From: Quercus robur | Taxonomy: Eukaryota; Streptophyta; Magnoliopsida; Fagales; Fagaceae | Assembly (NCBI RefSeq): GCF_932294415.1 | Contig: NC_065544.1 | Location: 13,181,351 to 13,245,350 of the forward strand | Direction: 5' to 3' | DNA: 64,000 bases | Shown here: positions 10,609 to 22,537 of the stretch, piece by piece | Layout: the number at the start of each line of letters is the position of its first letter | How positions within the stretch are numbered: position 1 is the stretch's first letter | The notes under the pieces: model-generated | The model's input: only the letters and a program-made list of their open reading frames with translations | Databases searched by the model: none | What the model was told of the DNA's origin: nothing | Made by a program: the position numbers and the translations under genes

Positions 10609-13600
10609 TCATATGATGAAATGACCACTTTTTTTCATGGAAATGGTCACATTGATAAATTGAGTATTCTCTTTAGAGATGTGATCGGAAATAATTTTCC
10701 TGTACCTACGGAAAACCTCATCAATGATTGCATCTCCAAATTGATTAACAAGCAAGGGTTCAGCCACAGCTCTCATGCAATTTGCAACATTGTATCCATC
10801 ATCACTAAATGCAATAGATGGGTTGAATTCACTATCATAATCATTCCATTTGACTGCAGAAACCTCCAGGCGATCAATGGAGAAGTATCCTCCTTTTAAA
10901 ACTTCAGATTTCACTTCTGATGGGGATGGTGTGTATTGAGGGATGTTGAAGGAATCCATTTTATCTTCCTCTATGAGTCCCTGGAATGTACATCCTATGG
11001 TTAGCATAATAGATTTTATGCAAATTTGAGTTCAATTATTCCTTCCTAGTGCAAACATGCTACATTACCACTTGTTCTATTAGTTCATGGTCAAGAAACT
11101 CCTATAGGTCATCATATTATCAACATATTTGGACTGTGGAGTCCTTTGATTTTTTAAAATTTCATTAACTAATTCAAAAATAAATAGATAGTAGGATCTA
11201 ATTCCATTATTAACATTCCGTCAATTTATACAAACTCAGATTGAATACTCAAATTTTCAAGATTATTTAATTAATTATGACTATACTAATCATAATTAAG
11301 TGAAACAAATAGGAAACTTTTAATCATTTTGTAACCAGAGTTGTAGTAGCCTATGTTACCTCAGAGACCATGTCATTGAGGGCCATAGCTAAAAGCTCCC
11401 AGATGTAACAACACTCTTTGCTAGATGGATCTTCACTTCTTCTCCCTAAAAATGTTAACACCATTCCCCCTCCTACCATCAGCTCCTCTGCACGGCACTT
11501 CAGAAACACTGAAAAATCTCTTTGAAATTGCTCGTAGTATGCCCTAAGTACACTTGGTGGGCTTGTAGATGCCATGTATATGTTCCCTTTGTTATTATCC
11601 AGCCCTTCTGGAACCTATTGCACAATAAAATTCATATCATTACTGTGTATTTTTTATTCTCATGCTAGTAAAGTGTGAACTATATCTGGCAATTTATCAT
11701 TGCATAGATCTTGAATAATTTTTTTTAAAATCACTTTTTATAATTCGAAAATTACAATGATGGTGCGAAGATTTGAGTTGTGAACATCTCTGTTATAAAT
11801 ACAAATAGGTGTTAGTTGAGCTGACACGTAGATCTTGAATAGTTACATTAAGAAAAATGCTAAAGCATGTATTACCAAAAGCACATCTTATGAAGAATTT
11901 GATAACTTAGTAATACCAATTGACCTCAAGAATAGGAATAACTATGTCTTATGTATTTAAGATCAATTGAATGCTAAAGTAATTCTTGAGTGATTGACAT
12001 ATAAATTACTCATTTCATAAGTGCTTAATTGGAGGTGGTTATTTGTGTATTGTTGCATACAATATTTCATTCATATGAATGGGTTTGAGAGGGATATTGT
12101 ATGCTATCATTATACAATATAATAAATCATCACTTCACATTAACAATGAGGTTTCAATTTCTTGCTTAAAATTCAAGATAAGAAATGCAAATTTCTTTTG
12201 TAATGCAGTATTAGAGTAAATCATCTTGAGCTCAAACCTTGTTTTCATTCTACCTCTCATTTAAAAAGTTAAAAATCACACATGGAGGGCGTTTGGATTC
12301 AGATGAATCCAGTGTCCACGTTTCCAGTGTTGCGTTTCGCTTTGTTTTTTTTTTTTTTTTTTTTTTGCCCGCATTTGTTGACTTTGGAGACAAAATGTAC
12401 TGTTATGAACAGTGTATATACTGTTCATGCACTGTACATATACTGTTCACGTATTAAAAAATATTAAAAAATATTAAAAATGGGTCCCACAGTACTATTT
12501 ACACATTTAAAAATTATTTTGCTACAGTGTTTTCAATTTTCAGTTTCAGCAACAATAAGCTCAATCCAAACGGACCCATGTTGGCCTTTTGGATAAAGTG
12601 GTAGTTTATTAATCACATGATTATGGATATAATTATTAATTAAATTAACCTTTTTTCTGTTTAAAGAATAAGTTACCTGAGATAACCATTGGAGACTGTA
12701 AGAAGAGTGCAAAAAATGCAAACTGTCGCTTGGAAAAAGCCTACCATAAAAAGAACCAGGAGTTCCTGAGAACAAACATGGACCAGCACCAGGCCCCATT
12801 TGACAACTCATTTGTTTTTGGAAGCTTGGCAATGACTTGAAAATGGTATTAAAGTCATTTCCAGGAAGGTCGTTCAAAAACACTTGATATTCAAGTGATT
12901 CATGGCCTAATTTTTTGCGAAGCTTTTCCACTACCTTGATAATTTCAGTAACCACAAAAAAAGTGTTTGGTCCTGAAGAACAACCCAAGTCAGCGATGGC
13001 TAGGCTCCTTGGCAAGGTCCTGCAATAGAGATTGGTAATAGCTTCCTCTGTGATTGGTCTGGTCAAAGATATTACTTTTTGCTGTCAAAGTCCAAACAAA
13101 ATGAGTTTGAATGAGTAGTAATTTATATGCTCATAAACTAAGAAAATAATTGTCCTTTATGAAATGGGTTGTGTATGGTAAAATGAAGTGATGATAATAG
13201 CGTATATCTTATATTCAACTATTCAAAGTATTGTAATTTTTCTTCCTCTTTGTGTTTAGTCAATCAAACTAGCGCAGTAAAAAAACTTTTATGTTATAAC
13301 AAAGAAAAATAATTGTCACACACTCATTATTATATATTCTCTATACAAACACTACCTCAGATTGAATTCGTGTTCTTAAAACACTATTTTAGTTAAAAAT
13401 GTGAAATTATAAAATCATATTTTTAAAACATGATTTTACAATTTTAACTAATATCGTGTTTTCAAAGTGTGCAATAACGAGTATTTAATAAAATTTTCTA
13501 CGTAACAATATATGGCACATAAAAAATGTCCTTTTTAACATGGCATTGGCCTGACTTGAACAGTCAATTAAGTGGGAATATCATGTACCACCTGTATATA

Positions 13601-13729
13601 TGAACCTATATGATTTGAAAATATTCGTGGTAGGGGTTTGGTAATTAATTTTACCTGAACCAGAGAGTTGTTTGCATAACTTGTTTCACCTTTTCCACCA
13701 TTCATGTGGAGCACTTGAACAACTTCCAT
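10609..13729 (-). CDS. SABATH-family S-adenosylmethionine carboxyl methyltransferase, complete four-exon gene
   Basis: The predicted role is transfer of a methyl group from SAM to the carboxyl of a small acid (salicylate, benzoate, jasmonate or similar), forming a volatile or mobile ester in the cytosol. Exons on the minus strand are 13655-13729, 12677-13081, 11360-11614 and 10609-10980. All introns are GT..AG and phase 0, giving 368 aa, the usual length and intron plan for the family. The protein starts [22 protein letters not shown]. It has the SAM-binding motif [10 protein letters not shown] (residues 56-65), NDLPGNDFN (95-103), [14 protein letters not shown] and [10 protein letters not shown] (about 151-160), and ends [16 protein letters not shown]. 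At the substrate-pocket position next to the conserved Trp it has Gln156, where salicylate enzymes typically have Met and benzoate/salicylate enzymes His, so the substrate cannot be named. A MITE sits in intron 2 and a SINE upstream. The reading frame is unbroken. Confidence 0.92.
12287..12577. mobile_element. hAT-type MITE in intron 2 of the SABATH gene
   Basis: Ends are GGGCGTTTGGATTC and CAATCCAAACGGACCC in inverted orientation. The interior shares TGGGTCCCACAGTACTATT and ACATTTAAAAATTATTTT with the copy at 6475-6767. It lies between exon 3 (11614) and exon 2 (12677) and does not disturb splice sites. Confidence 0.75.
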
Positions 13730-13805
13730 TTCTCTCTTCTCTCTTGTGTATAGATGAGTGATTCTGTGAGTTTATGCTGTGACTGTGTCGTAGGAGAGGA
13801 ACCCA

Positions 13806-13812
13806 ATTTATA
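13806..13812 (-). promoter_or_regulatory. TATA box of the intact SABATH gene
   Basis: TATAAAT on the minus strand, 77 bp upstream of the ATG at 13729. The same position is kept in the duplicate at about 1209. This would give a 5' UTR of roughly 45 bp. Confidence 0.6.
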
Positions 13813-14185
13813 AGCATAGCCATTTGCCTTTCCTGAATAAAGTATAAACTAGTGGTGGTAATTGTCAGACCAAAAAATAGAAAAAATTGTGGACATGAAT
13901 TTTCTGGTTTCTTGGGGTTAATAATGGACGTAACCATGACTGAGATTGTGCAGCCATGTGTACATAAAAAATTAGAAGCCAATTTCGTTACTGCTTTGCT
14001 TTGATATAATAATTGATTCACAAAAAAACCCAAAAGAGTGTTTGTTATGAGTGTTCACCAACCAGAGTTTTGTCAGTTTCCATTGTAACTGTGCATGCAA
14101 AGTTAGTGTATTTGGGTAATGATGTAAGTGATGTATGTAACTGATGTGTGACCTCATCCAATTTTAACGTATTCACCAGTGTCTT

Positions 14186-14360
14186 TTTTTTTTTTTTTTT
14201 AATAATTTTTTTTTTAAGAATGTCAATTTATGGTGTCCATTCTTGATAATAGTTATTTATCATTAGACTAAGATATCAATCAGTTTTTGGTGTAGGCGGG
14301 TTGAACCCCTCATTTCTTATTCAGCAATCCGAAATTTTACTAGTTGAGTTAACTGAAATC
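14186..14360 (-). mobile_element. tRNA-derived SINE upstream of the SABATH gene
   Basis: Flanked by a 12-bp target-site duplication, CACCAGTGTCTT (14174-14185) and CACCAGTATCTT (14361-14372), one mismatch. On the minus strand it has an A-box-like segment (TAACTCAACTAGTAAAATT), a B-box-like GGTTCAACCCGCC, the family block ACACCAAAAACTGATTG and a poly-A end. Paralogous flanks at about 3489 and 9475 have the site without the SINE. Relatives are at 26840-26940, 42011-42193 and 47837-48006. Confidence 0.88.
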
Positions 14361-14372
14361 CACCAGTATCTT

Positions 14373-15662
14373 AAAAACACATGAAACAAATATTTGATCC
14401 TCAAAAAGTTTGTCCAATTTTTATTTTATTTTATCCTTAACATTTAAAAAGTAGCAACTTGGCCTTTAAATAATGTAAAACGATTCATTTTGGTCAGTAC
14501 ACTAATCTGAAAATTGATGTTGTCTAATTGGCCATATTTACAATAGAAAAGGGTATGGATGATGACTTAGAAATTACATGCGAGCAACCACAGTAAATTA
14601 AAATGACAGTTCATGTAGTAAATGGTAAGAGGGAACTATCAAGCATCCTCGGTAAAATAAAACGACACTATTATGTGATGATAGGGAACTATCACCGTGG
14701 TATTAATTTTAAGAAAAGCATGTTATTTCGACACCTACTTGATCAATTGAAAATTTATCTCGACACATCTTCAACAATTAGTTGATCAATCAAGAATCGT
14801 ACATTCAGATTTTAACCTATTTGGTTTTTCATTAGGTTGGCTATACAAAGTGAGTTTTTGTAATCCTAAATAAAGGCACATCAAACCCGGCCTTTATGGA
14901 GGTTGGAGAGGTAAAGCATCAAAAATCCTAAACTTTTCAAAAGAGTAGATCTTAGCCTCCATCCAGTGTATACTCTACTACTGTTGTGGAGAAAATCTAC
15001 AAGTAGGTATTTGAAGTCATGAGTATTTGAATTTGTGGATTCAAATCTGTGTTGGTAACGTCAGTAAGTACTATATAGGCTATAACAATTTAGAATAAGG
15101 TATTCTTTATTGGAAAAAACTTCAATTATTTGATCAGTGGATATGTGAATTTGTTTTGCCTCTAAGGTTAATATATTTATTTGAGTGGATGGTTAAAAGT
15201 CCTCAGCGTCGTTTTTTACTTTATTATTATAGTGTTCTTTCATTTTTCCCTATGTCACCATATGTTTTATTATTTGTGTGATTTTTTTTTTTCCATATGG
15301 TTTATGTTGCTAGTTAGATGGTAATTAGCTTGTAAATTAATCTGAGTGGTAATTTAATATATTTATTAATTCTGCCCCAAAATCAACTGGGGTCTAAATT
15401 TTTTCCTAACATTATTTTCATTTTTATAAAATTTGCATAAATTTCTACTCTTATCAATATTAAAATGTCTTTTTTTTTGTCCCAAAACTATTGTAAACAC
15501 CACACTTTCTCTCCTTAAACTTTTAAAATATTTTTTTCATCTCTAAACTATTGAAAAAAATAAAATAAAATCATCCCTATTTTTGCAACTAAACTATGGA
15601 AAAAAATGCTTTAAAAAGAAAATGTAATGCTTTCAATAATTTAAAAATGAAAATAAGAAATT
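14373..15662. other. Gene-free AT-rich stretch
   Basis: No conserved coding sequence, RNA gene or structured repeat recognised. Short open frames here lack protein-like composition. Confidence 0.6.
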
Positions 15663-16850
15663 GGGTGAATTGCAAATTACACCCCTAAAGTTCGGAGGTG
15701 ATTAGATTTTATATCCTGAAGTTTTAGAATTTGGATTTTACCAATGGCTTTAAAACCCGGACCGGACCATATGGTCCAATTGGAAAAACCTTGAATTGCT
15801 CATTTTTGTGGTTCTTTTAGCCTCAGGAACCGCTCTATGGAAAAAAAGTAGGGACCTGTGCGAACCGTGGTCAGACCTCACGGTTTTGAGAACTGTGACC
15901 AGACCCCTTCTCACGGGTCCCTACTTCCCTTTGAATTTGAACCTAAAAAAAAAAAAAAATGGCAACGAAATGGACATTATAGACCGTGTACAGGTTTTCC
16001 GTTCAGACTTGGGCATTTTGTTTGAAAATATTCACTGAAAACTTGCTAGAAGTTTTGAATCTTTCATCGTCGAGAGGGTCATCTTGTTCGCTAGAAGCCA
16101 AAAGTAGTAGATCTTGTTCGCTAAATTGATGTTTTGGGGGACATTTTGCTCGGATCTGTTTTGGAAGAAAGTGAGAAGAGTTTGCTCAAATCAATTCTGG
16201 AAGAGAGAGGGGTGAGAGAGAGAAAACAAGAAGTGTGTAAGGGAAAGAAAGAAAAGACTAGCCTAGTGGTAGTGTATTAGTGGGCAAGGGTCTGATGGTT
16301 TTATGAGGATGGGGAATACTAATGCATGGGGAAGAGAGTTTGTTTGGGGAAAGGGTAAATTAAATGCAAGAGTGGACATTTTCTTTAATGCAATCATTTT
16401 TATATTTAATTTTAAATGTTAAACTTTTTAATTTAATATATTAAGATAAACTTTAAAGTAATATTTTAAACTTGAAAGTGGTGCATCTCTATATTTATTT
16501 GTACTATTTTAATAAAATATTCTATTTGTAATACTTTTATACATTTATTTATATTTAAAATAATTAATAATTTAATTATGATGTTATCACGGTTCGACTC
16601 CAATTCAACTTCGGTTTGGCCTTAAAAATCTTGAACCTCTCATTTTTACAATTCAATGAACGGTCCGAGTTACAAAACCATGATTTTACCCCCTATATTT
16701 TAGAGTTTGGATTTTACTCCCTAAATTTTCAGAATTTGGTGGTGTAAAATCTAAACAACCCTAAACTTTAGGAGATAAAATCCAAGTTTTGAAACATTAG
16801 GGTGTAAAATCCAAATACCGCAAGGATAGGACCAACTTTGTAATTTACCC
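15663..16850. mobile_element. Mutator-like non-autonomous element, interrupted by another element
   Basis: The outer ends are GGGTGAATTGCAAATTACACC and, on the other strand, GGGTAAATTACAAAGTTGGTCC: imperfect terminal inverted repeats of a common plant repeat type. The two halves (15663-15742 and 16682-16850) carry repeated GGATTTTAC-type blocks. About 240 bp of the outer element remains and its middle is split by the insertion at 15743-16681. Confidence 0.6.
15743..16681. mobile_element. Mutator-like non-autonomous element with 9-bp TSD, nested
   Basis: Flanked by the 9-bp direct repeat GATTTTACC (15734-15742 and 16682-16690). Ends are AATGGCTTTAAAACCCGG and, on the other strand, ATGGTTTTGTAACTCGGACC, related inverted repeats. 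The interior has no transposase frame. A 9-bp TSD points to the Mutator superfamily. Confidence 0.72.
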
Positions 16851-18400
16851 TATATTATATTTTAGGCACCTTCTTCTATTTGTGGACCTTAAATTATTGC
16901 CTAGATAGCCTAATGGATGAGAGGCTCTAAGGCCATAAGAATTGGGAAACAAAAAGGGCACGTCCCTTGTTTTAATATGACAAAATCATGACGAAACTTT
17001 TTTTTGAGAGAGTTTCAAACTATGATGTCTACTCTTTATGAATGAAGGGAAAGACAAAATAACCCACTATAGAGGAAATATAATGAATGCTAAGACTTTG
17101 ATCAATTGGGAAATGAAAGAGCCCCTGGTGGTAAGGATGGAAACATGTAGGGGTAATTTTGTAATTTTATAATTTGGATAAAAAAACAATGGGTTTGGTG
17201 GAAACTCTAACCAGCCATTTTCTTTCCTTTTTTCTTTTCACCCCAACCAACACAACATTAAAAACAAAATGTTACAATGCTAATTTAAAAAGGAAAAATA
17301 AATAAGATACAATTCCTTTAGTGTTGTATAATAACTTCTCCAAATAAATTCAAAGTATTGAAATCTATTAGAATTTGATTGAGTAATCTTTCTTTTTTTT
17401 TTAGAAAGAATTTAATAGGGTAATCTAGTACCTAAATTTTACCCATTTAAAAATAATTAGAGGGAATAAAAAAAGAGTCTAAATTTGGTAAGGTTGGGAT
17501 GTAAAACCCATGTTTTGCATCATCCAATAAGAAATTGTCATATCAACATTTTACTTAAAATTTAATACAACCTACCACACTTAATAATATCCGAATAAGC
17601 TCCCAAATCCCACTTTGGTTGGATTAATATATGGGTATTATAATTGATTGGGTGTGGTTGAATTTATTGTTAAATGTGTGATAAAATGACATGACATTTG
17701 AGATTGGAAAAGTAAAATATGAGTTTTACCCCACTTCCTTATAAAATTTAATCTCATAAAAAAATAATGATAATAGTAAGGATTATTTCACATTTTTCTC
17801 ACCTAATCACTTAGTCTACACGATATCGAAGTGCATTAGAATTCAAAAATAAAATAAAATATCAAACTAATAAGTGGATTGGATTTAAAATTCCTTAGAA
17901 AAGAAATAAAGATAAATATTTTTTGTTTTTTATTTGATCAATACAAATATGTATTAGATTTTTGTTTTTTGAGGTTAAATGCATAGTTTTAAAAAGCGGA
18001 CCAAACTTTATCGGTTCAATTGAGAATCTGATCATAATTTGGTTTACTAATAACAAACAAACCAATATCACCGAATAAATAATCATTTCACAAGTATAAG
18101 CAAGTATAAGCACTTATAGAATATGAGAAAAAGATGAGGATTGAAGTAGGAGCTAATTCCGGTTATACGTGACCATTTGGGTAAGTGGGTGATTTATCCA
18201 CACATTTTTTCTCACCTAAACAGTCATCACCGGATTTACATGACATCAATGCGCCTTTTACACAGATGACATCTTACATAGAAAACTGGTAAGTTACGTT
18301 AAATCTTCACATATGGTAACCCCAAATATGGATTCCGATTTAATCATTGGCCTTCTGTGCTGGACAATGATATTGCTACATTACATATTGAAGCTGCAAA
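16851..18400. other. Gene-free stretch upstream of PAT1
   Basis: AT-rich non-coding DNA. No element with readable ends was recognised. The last 100-150 bases before 18510 contain the presumed PAT1 leader (CTCATAAAGACAAATACATT and CACAGAGAGACTCACAG). Confidence 0.55.
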
Positions 18401-18509
18401 ATAAAACAACCCATCTCTTCTTGTTCCCTCATAAAGACAAATACATTCACAGAGAGACTCACAGTTTCTGTTCTCAAAGATTGGTTTTTTGTTGTGAAGT
18501 TGGGCTGCA

Positions 18510-21500
18510 ATGGCTGTCTCCTCCTACAAATCTCAAATCCTTTTCCCTTCTTTGAATCCCATTCCCAAGTTTAATGCTCCTCGAAATTGCTTTTTCCCAC
18601 ACCCAATTCCTCACGCAAAGCAACTAAGTCAAAAAACCACTCTGGTCTCTGCATTTCCCGGCACTGTATCTGATAGTTCAACCCAAAAAGTACAATCTTT
18701 CGATGAGGTACGGATTTGGGGTTGTTTCGATTTGTGTTTATTTGTAATTTTGGTTTCTGGGTTGTTTTGGTTTCTGAATTTTGTTTGGTTTTTTGGGGTT
18801 GTTGCAGTTGATTGAATCATTGATAGATCGTGTTGATTTATCTGAGGCTGAGGCTGAGGCTTCCCTTGATTTTTTACTAAAAGATGCAAATGAGGCACTG
18901 ATTAGTGCTTTTCTTGTTCTGCTGAGAGCTAAAGGGGAGACATATGAAGAGGTAAAATGTTCTCTTCTTTTGGGTTCTATTAGAATGAGTTTTATCATTG
19001 ACATTTCAAAATTATAGTATGCTGTTTGCCCACTTGGAATTGATAGATATGATATTAGAATTTATTGTCTGAGTGAAATTTCATGGAATAATGATATTGA
19101 AGGCGTGTTTTCTAGCTGCTTCTTAACACTTAAAAATCATGTTAATAGATTTTTACTTGATAAATCTGAGGCCAACCACCCAAGTTTTTTGCCTAAATGC
19201 TTTTATGGCCTGTTTGGATGGAGGGGGAAGGAGGGGGAGTGGAGGGGAGTAGAGTAGAGTTGGCTAAAAACAAGCTAATTTTAGGCTAACTCAACTCTAC
19301 TCTACTCTCCCTCCCTCTCCCTCAATCCAAACGGACCATTAAGGACTTAAGCCAATTCAATTTTTGTCTACAAAAGTATGCTTAATGTTATAACAAATGG
19401 AGGATAATGAAGGGTTCAAGCGAAAGCCTTGTGGTGATGGCATCTTCCTGTGTGGTGGCCCATGTCTATGGTTCAAACTCCACCTCCCCCTCCCCCACTA
19501 TCTACCTATCTCAAAAAATGGAGGATAGTGAAAGTTAATATTTTTATGGGTTTTTAATGATTAAACAGATTGTGGGGTTGGCAAGGGCAATGCTCAAGCA
19601 TAGTGTGAAGGTAGAAGGGTTGAATGATGCAGTTGACATTGTTGGAACGGGTGGTGATGGAGCAAACACTGTGAACATTTCCACTGGGGCTTCAATACTT
19701 GCTGCAGCTTGTGGTGCAAAAGTTGCAAAGGTTGGCATTCCTCTACACTTACTTTGAGGCTGTGATCTTTAGTGAGATGTATTACAAATGTTTGAAATAG
19801 TGATTGATTAATTGTTTTGTGTTCAGCAAGGAAACAGGTCAAGTTCCTCCGCCTGTGGAAGTGCTGATGTATTAGAAGCATTGGGAGTAGCTTTTGACTT
19901 GGATCCTGAGGTTAGTGTAATTAATTTTATTTTTCAAAATTTAGTTGATGCTCCAATGATATTATGGGTAGTGAGTGACTACGCTTCAGAGCAGCTTCTT
20001 GTGTGGTGAGAAGCATATTCTGACCATTAGGAGATTATAAACTGGCTGCACTAGACTTTATAGTTTTAGACAATTTATGAAATACATATCAACCTAGAAG
20101 TTATCGTGATAATTTTGCAGTCAGATGAGGATGCTATCTCTATCTGATGATAGATGTTTTTCACTCATAAGCACAATGGTAATTAGTATTTATGCCCATA
20201 GTATTATTTCCAAACCTATACCCACTGAAACCCCAAACTACATCTAGCGGAGAATTTTTTTTTTTAAATGTGAATGTATGTGCTCTACTTATATAATATG
20301 AGAAGAGTGCCAATATTCTGAACAAATGATTTTTTCCTATATTAATTCAATTTCTCATTGTTTTTTCTTTAACTCAGGGGGTTACGAGGTGCGTGAACGA
20401 AGGAGGAATTGGGTTTATGATGGCTCCAAGGTATCACCCAGCCATGAAGATTGTCAGCCCTGTTAGAAAAAAGCTAAAAGTGAAAACTGTGTTCAACATA
20501 TTGGGCCCAATGTTGAATCCATCTAGGGTACCTTTTGCTGTTGTTGGAGTATATAAAGAAGACTTGGTAAGTATTTGTATCAAGAATATTAAAATTATCA
20601 TCTACTCTCCTAAAACTTTATTTCTTGATGATTTAATTTCATATAACTTCCCCTCCACCAAAAATAAAAAGATTTGAAACTAATTACATAACAAAAGTGA
20701 TTGAATATTTCATTGTTTCAAATGTAGTCACTATGTTGCCAGGATGGTTTCAATAGATATAAGGTTGTGACTAAATAGATAATTAATAGATTAATTGTTA
20801 GTAAGATTCAAAGGTTTTTGATTTTGATTTTGATTTTGGGTCTTGCCTGAATTGTTGATTAATGTATAATTGACTCAAAACTTTTTGAGTGTTATGTACT
20901 TGCTTATTGGCTCAACATAGTCCTGGAGTATCTCAAATTGTAATCAAGTTAAAATGTTTTGTTTGCAGTAGAGCTTAGACAACTTATAGTAGCAAAAATT
21001 AATCTCTATTGTTTCAGTTTGAGAGCATGTAACCAAACTAAAGCAACTATGTTAATGTTTCATATTATTATTACAGTTATCACTTCATCATTGATTTCAT
21101 TGTGTATTCTCTACTAATAGAAGGAAGCCGATACAAAATTATATACTGTTAATGGACTTGGGTTCACTTTTCAAGTAATTAGTTGCGTATATGTGATAAT
21201 AGTTTTTTTCTTAGTATATGTTCTATTTGTTGTTTAGGTCTTAAAAATGGCTAAAGCATTGCAACTTTTTGGCATGAAAAGAGCATTAGTTGTTCACTCA
21301 GAGGGCTTAGATGAAATGAGCCCCCTAGGTAAGATACTTCTCTTTTTGAATGCTGAAGTATGCATATTGCAACTGTAGAATTTGACATTTTCGTATCTCT
21401 CTCTCTCTCTCTCTTTCTCTTTAAATTATGAGATAAACTATGATGAAGAGGCCTTCCATCAAGATTGATCGAGCATAACCCATCTTTACATGCCTTGGTC

Positions 21501-22537
21501 AGTTTTCTTATTGATCCAAACCATTCACATAGATTTACAAACAAAAAAAAAATTGTATCTCTTACATTTTGCATTAGTAATTAGTGCCAACTTATTAAAT
21601 TTTTTGCTTATATTTGAATGGCATATAACACTGCTTATCCATGTCAAAAAAGAACATCTTTTTTAAGTGGAAAAAACCATAATTTATATTTTCAATTTAT
21701 GTCCTCTCACATATTTTTCCTCAGTGTATCGCATAATTTAAAATTTTCTAGAAGCCTATCAATACGTGTACAAATGGTGATGCTCTATCAATCTTGATGA
21801 GGTGGTGCCCTTTTAAAGTTTATCTGTTTAAGTATATTAGTAGATCTCATCTTAGTCACGGATCAATGATTTGAATACAGGACCTGGGCTAATCCTTGAT
21901 GTCACTCCAAAAAACATTGAGACATTCTCATTTGATCCATGTGAGAATCTTGCCTCTAATTTTTAATTTGTTCATGTTTGATTAGTTTCTACATAGTAAT
22001 GGTTATGAACAATTTATTTATGCTTACTGATAAAGATGTAATGTTTACTGGATAGTGGAGTTTGGCATTCCCCGCTGCACCCTAGATAGCTTGAAAGGTG
22101 GGGATCCAGAGTATAATGCGGATGTTCTAAAGCGTGTGTTATCAGGACAGAAAGGGTCCATTGCCGATGCACTTGTAAGTTCTTTGGCAGTCTGGCTCTC
22201 ATTAAGCTGTTAATGTCATGAGTTTACTACTTATGATCGAGAAATCTAATAATTACCAAAATATTTGAACAGATAATGAATGCAGCAGCTGCTTTATTGG
22301 TTAGTGGTCAAGTGAACACCTTGGGTGAAGGGATAATTTTGGCTCGTGAAACACAAGAATCAGGAAAAGCTCTTCAGAGGCTTAATTTGTGGATAGATAT
22401 TTCCAATGTAAGTCAAATAAAAAAAAATTAAAATTAAAATAGCTTCAAATTGAGATTGACTAATATAAACTTCTTTGATCTCATTCATTTGATAATTGCA
22501 GAAATCAAAAAACGAAGCAGCCCTTAAGTATGCCTGA
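18510..22537 (+). CDS. PAT1: Anthranilate phosphoribosyltransferase, chloroplast precursor (ten exons)
   Basis: This enzyme joins anthranilate to PRPP, giving N-(5-phosphoribosyl)anthranilate, the second step of tryptophan synthesis from chorismate, in the plastid. Exons: 18510-18707, 18808-18951, 19569-19730, 19827-19910, 20378-20566, 21238-21328, 21881-21940, 22056-22174, 22273-22407, 22502-22537. All joints keep frame with GT..AG ends, total 405 aa. Residues 1 to about 60 are Ser/Pro/Lys-rich with few acids, as in a transit peptide. The helical N-domain follows ([18 protein letters not shown]). The PRPP/anthranilate site shows [15 protein letters not shown] (139-153) and [49 protein letters not shown] and [20 protein letters not shown] are family blocks. 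Intron 2 holds a fold-back MITE. The frame is intact and normal in length, so a working single-copy enzyme is likely. Confidence 0.96.
19206..19338. mobile_element. Fold-back MITE (PIF/Harbinger-like) in PAT1 intron 2
   Basis: An almost perfect palindrome of 133 bp. The left arm TGGCCTGTTTGGATGGAG pairs with the right end CAATCCAAACGGACCA, and the arms continue through GTAGAGTAGAGTTGG and CCAACTCTACTC-type sequence. It is flanked by TTA on both sides (19203-19205 and 19339-19341), the TSD of PIF/Harbinger elements. Confidence 0.8.
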
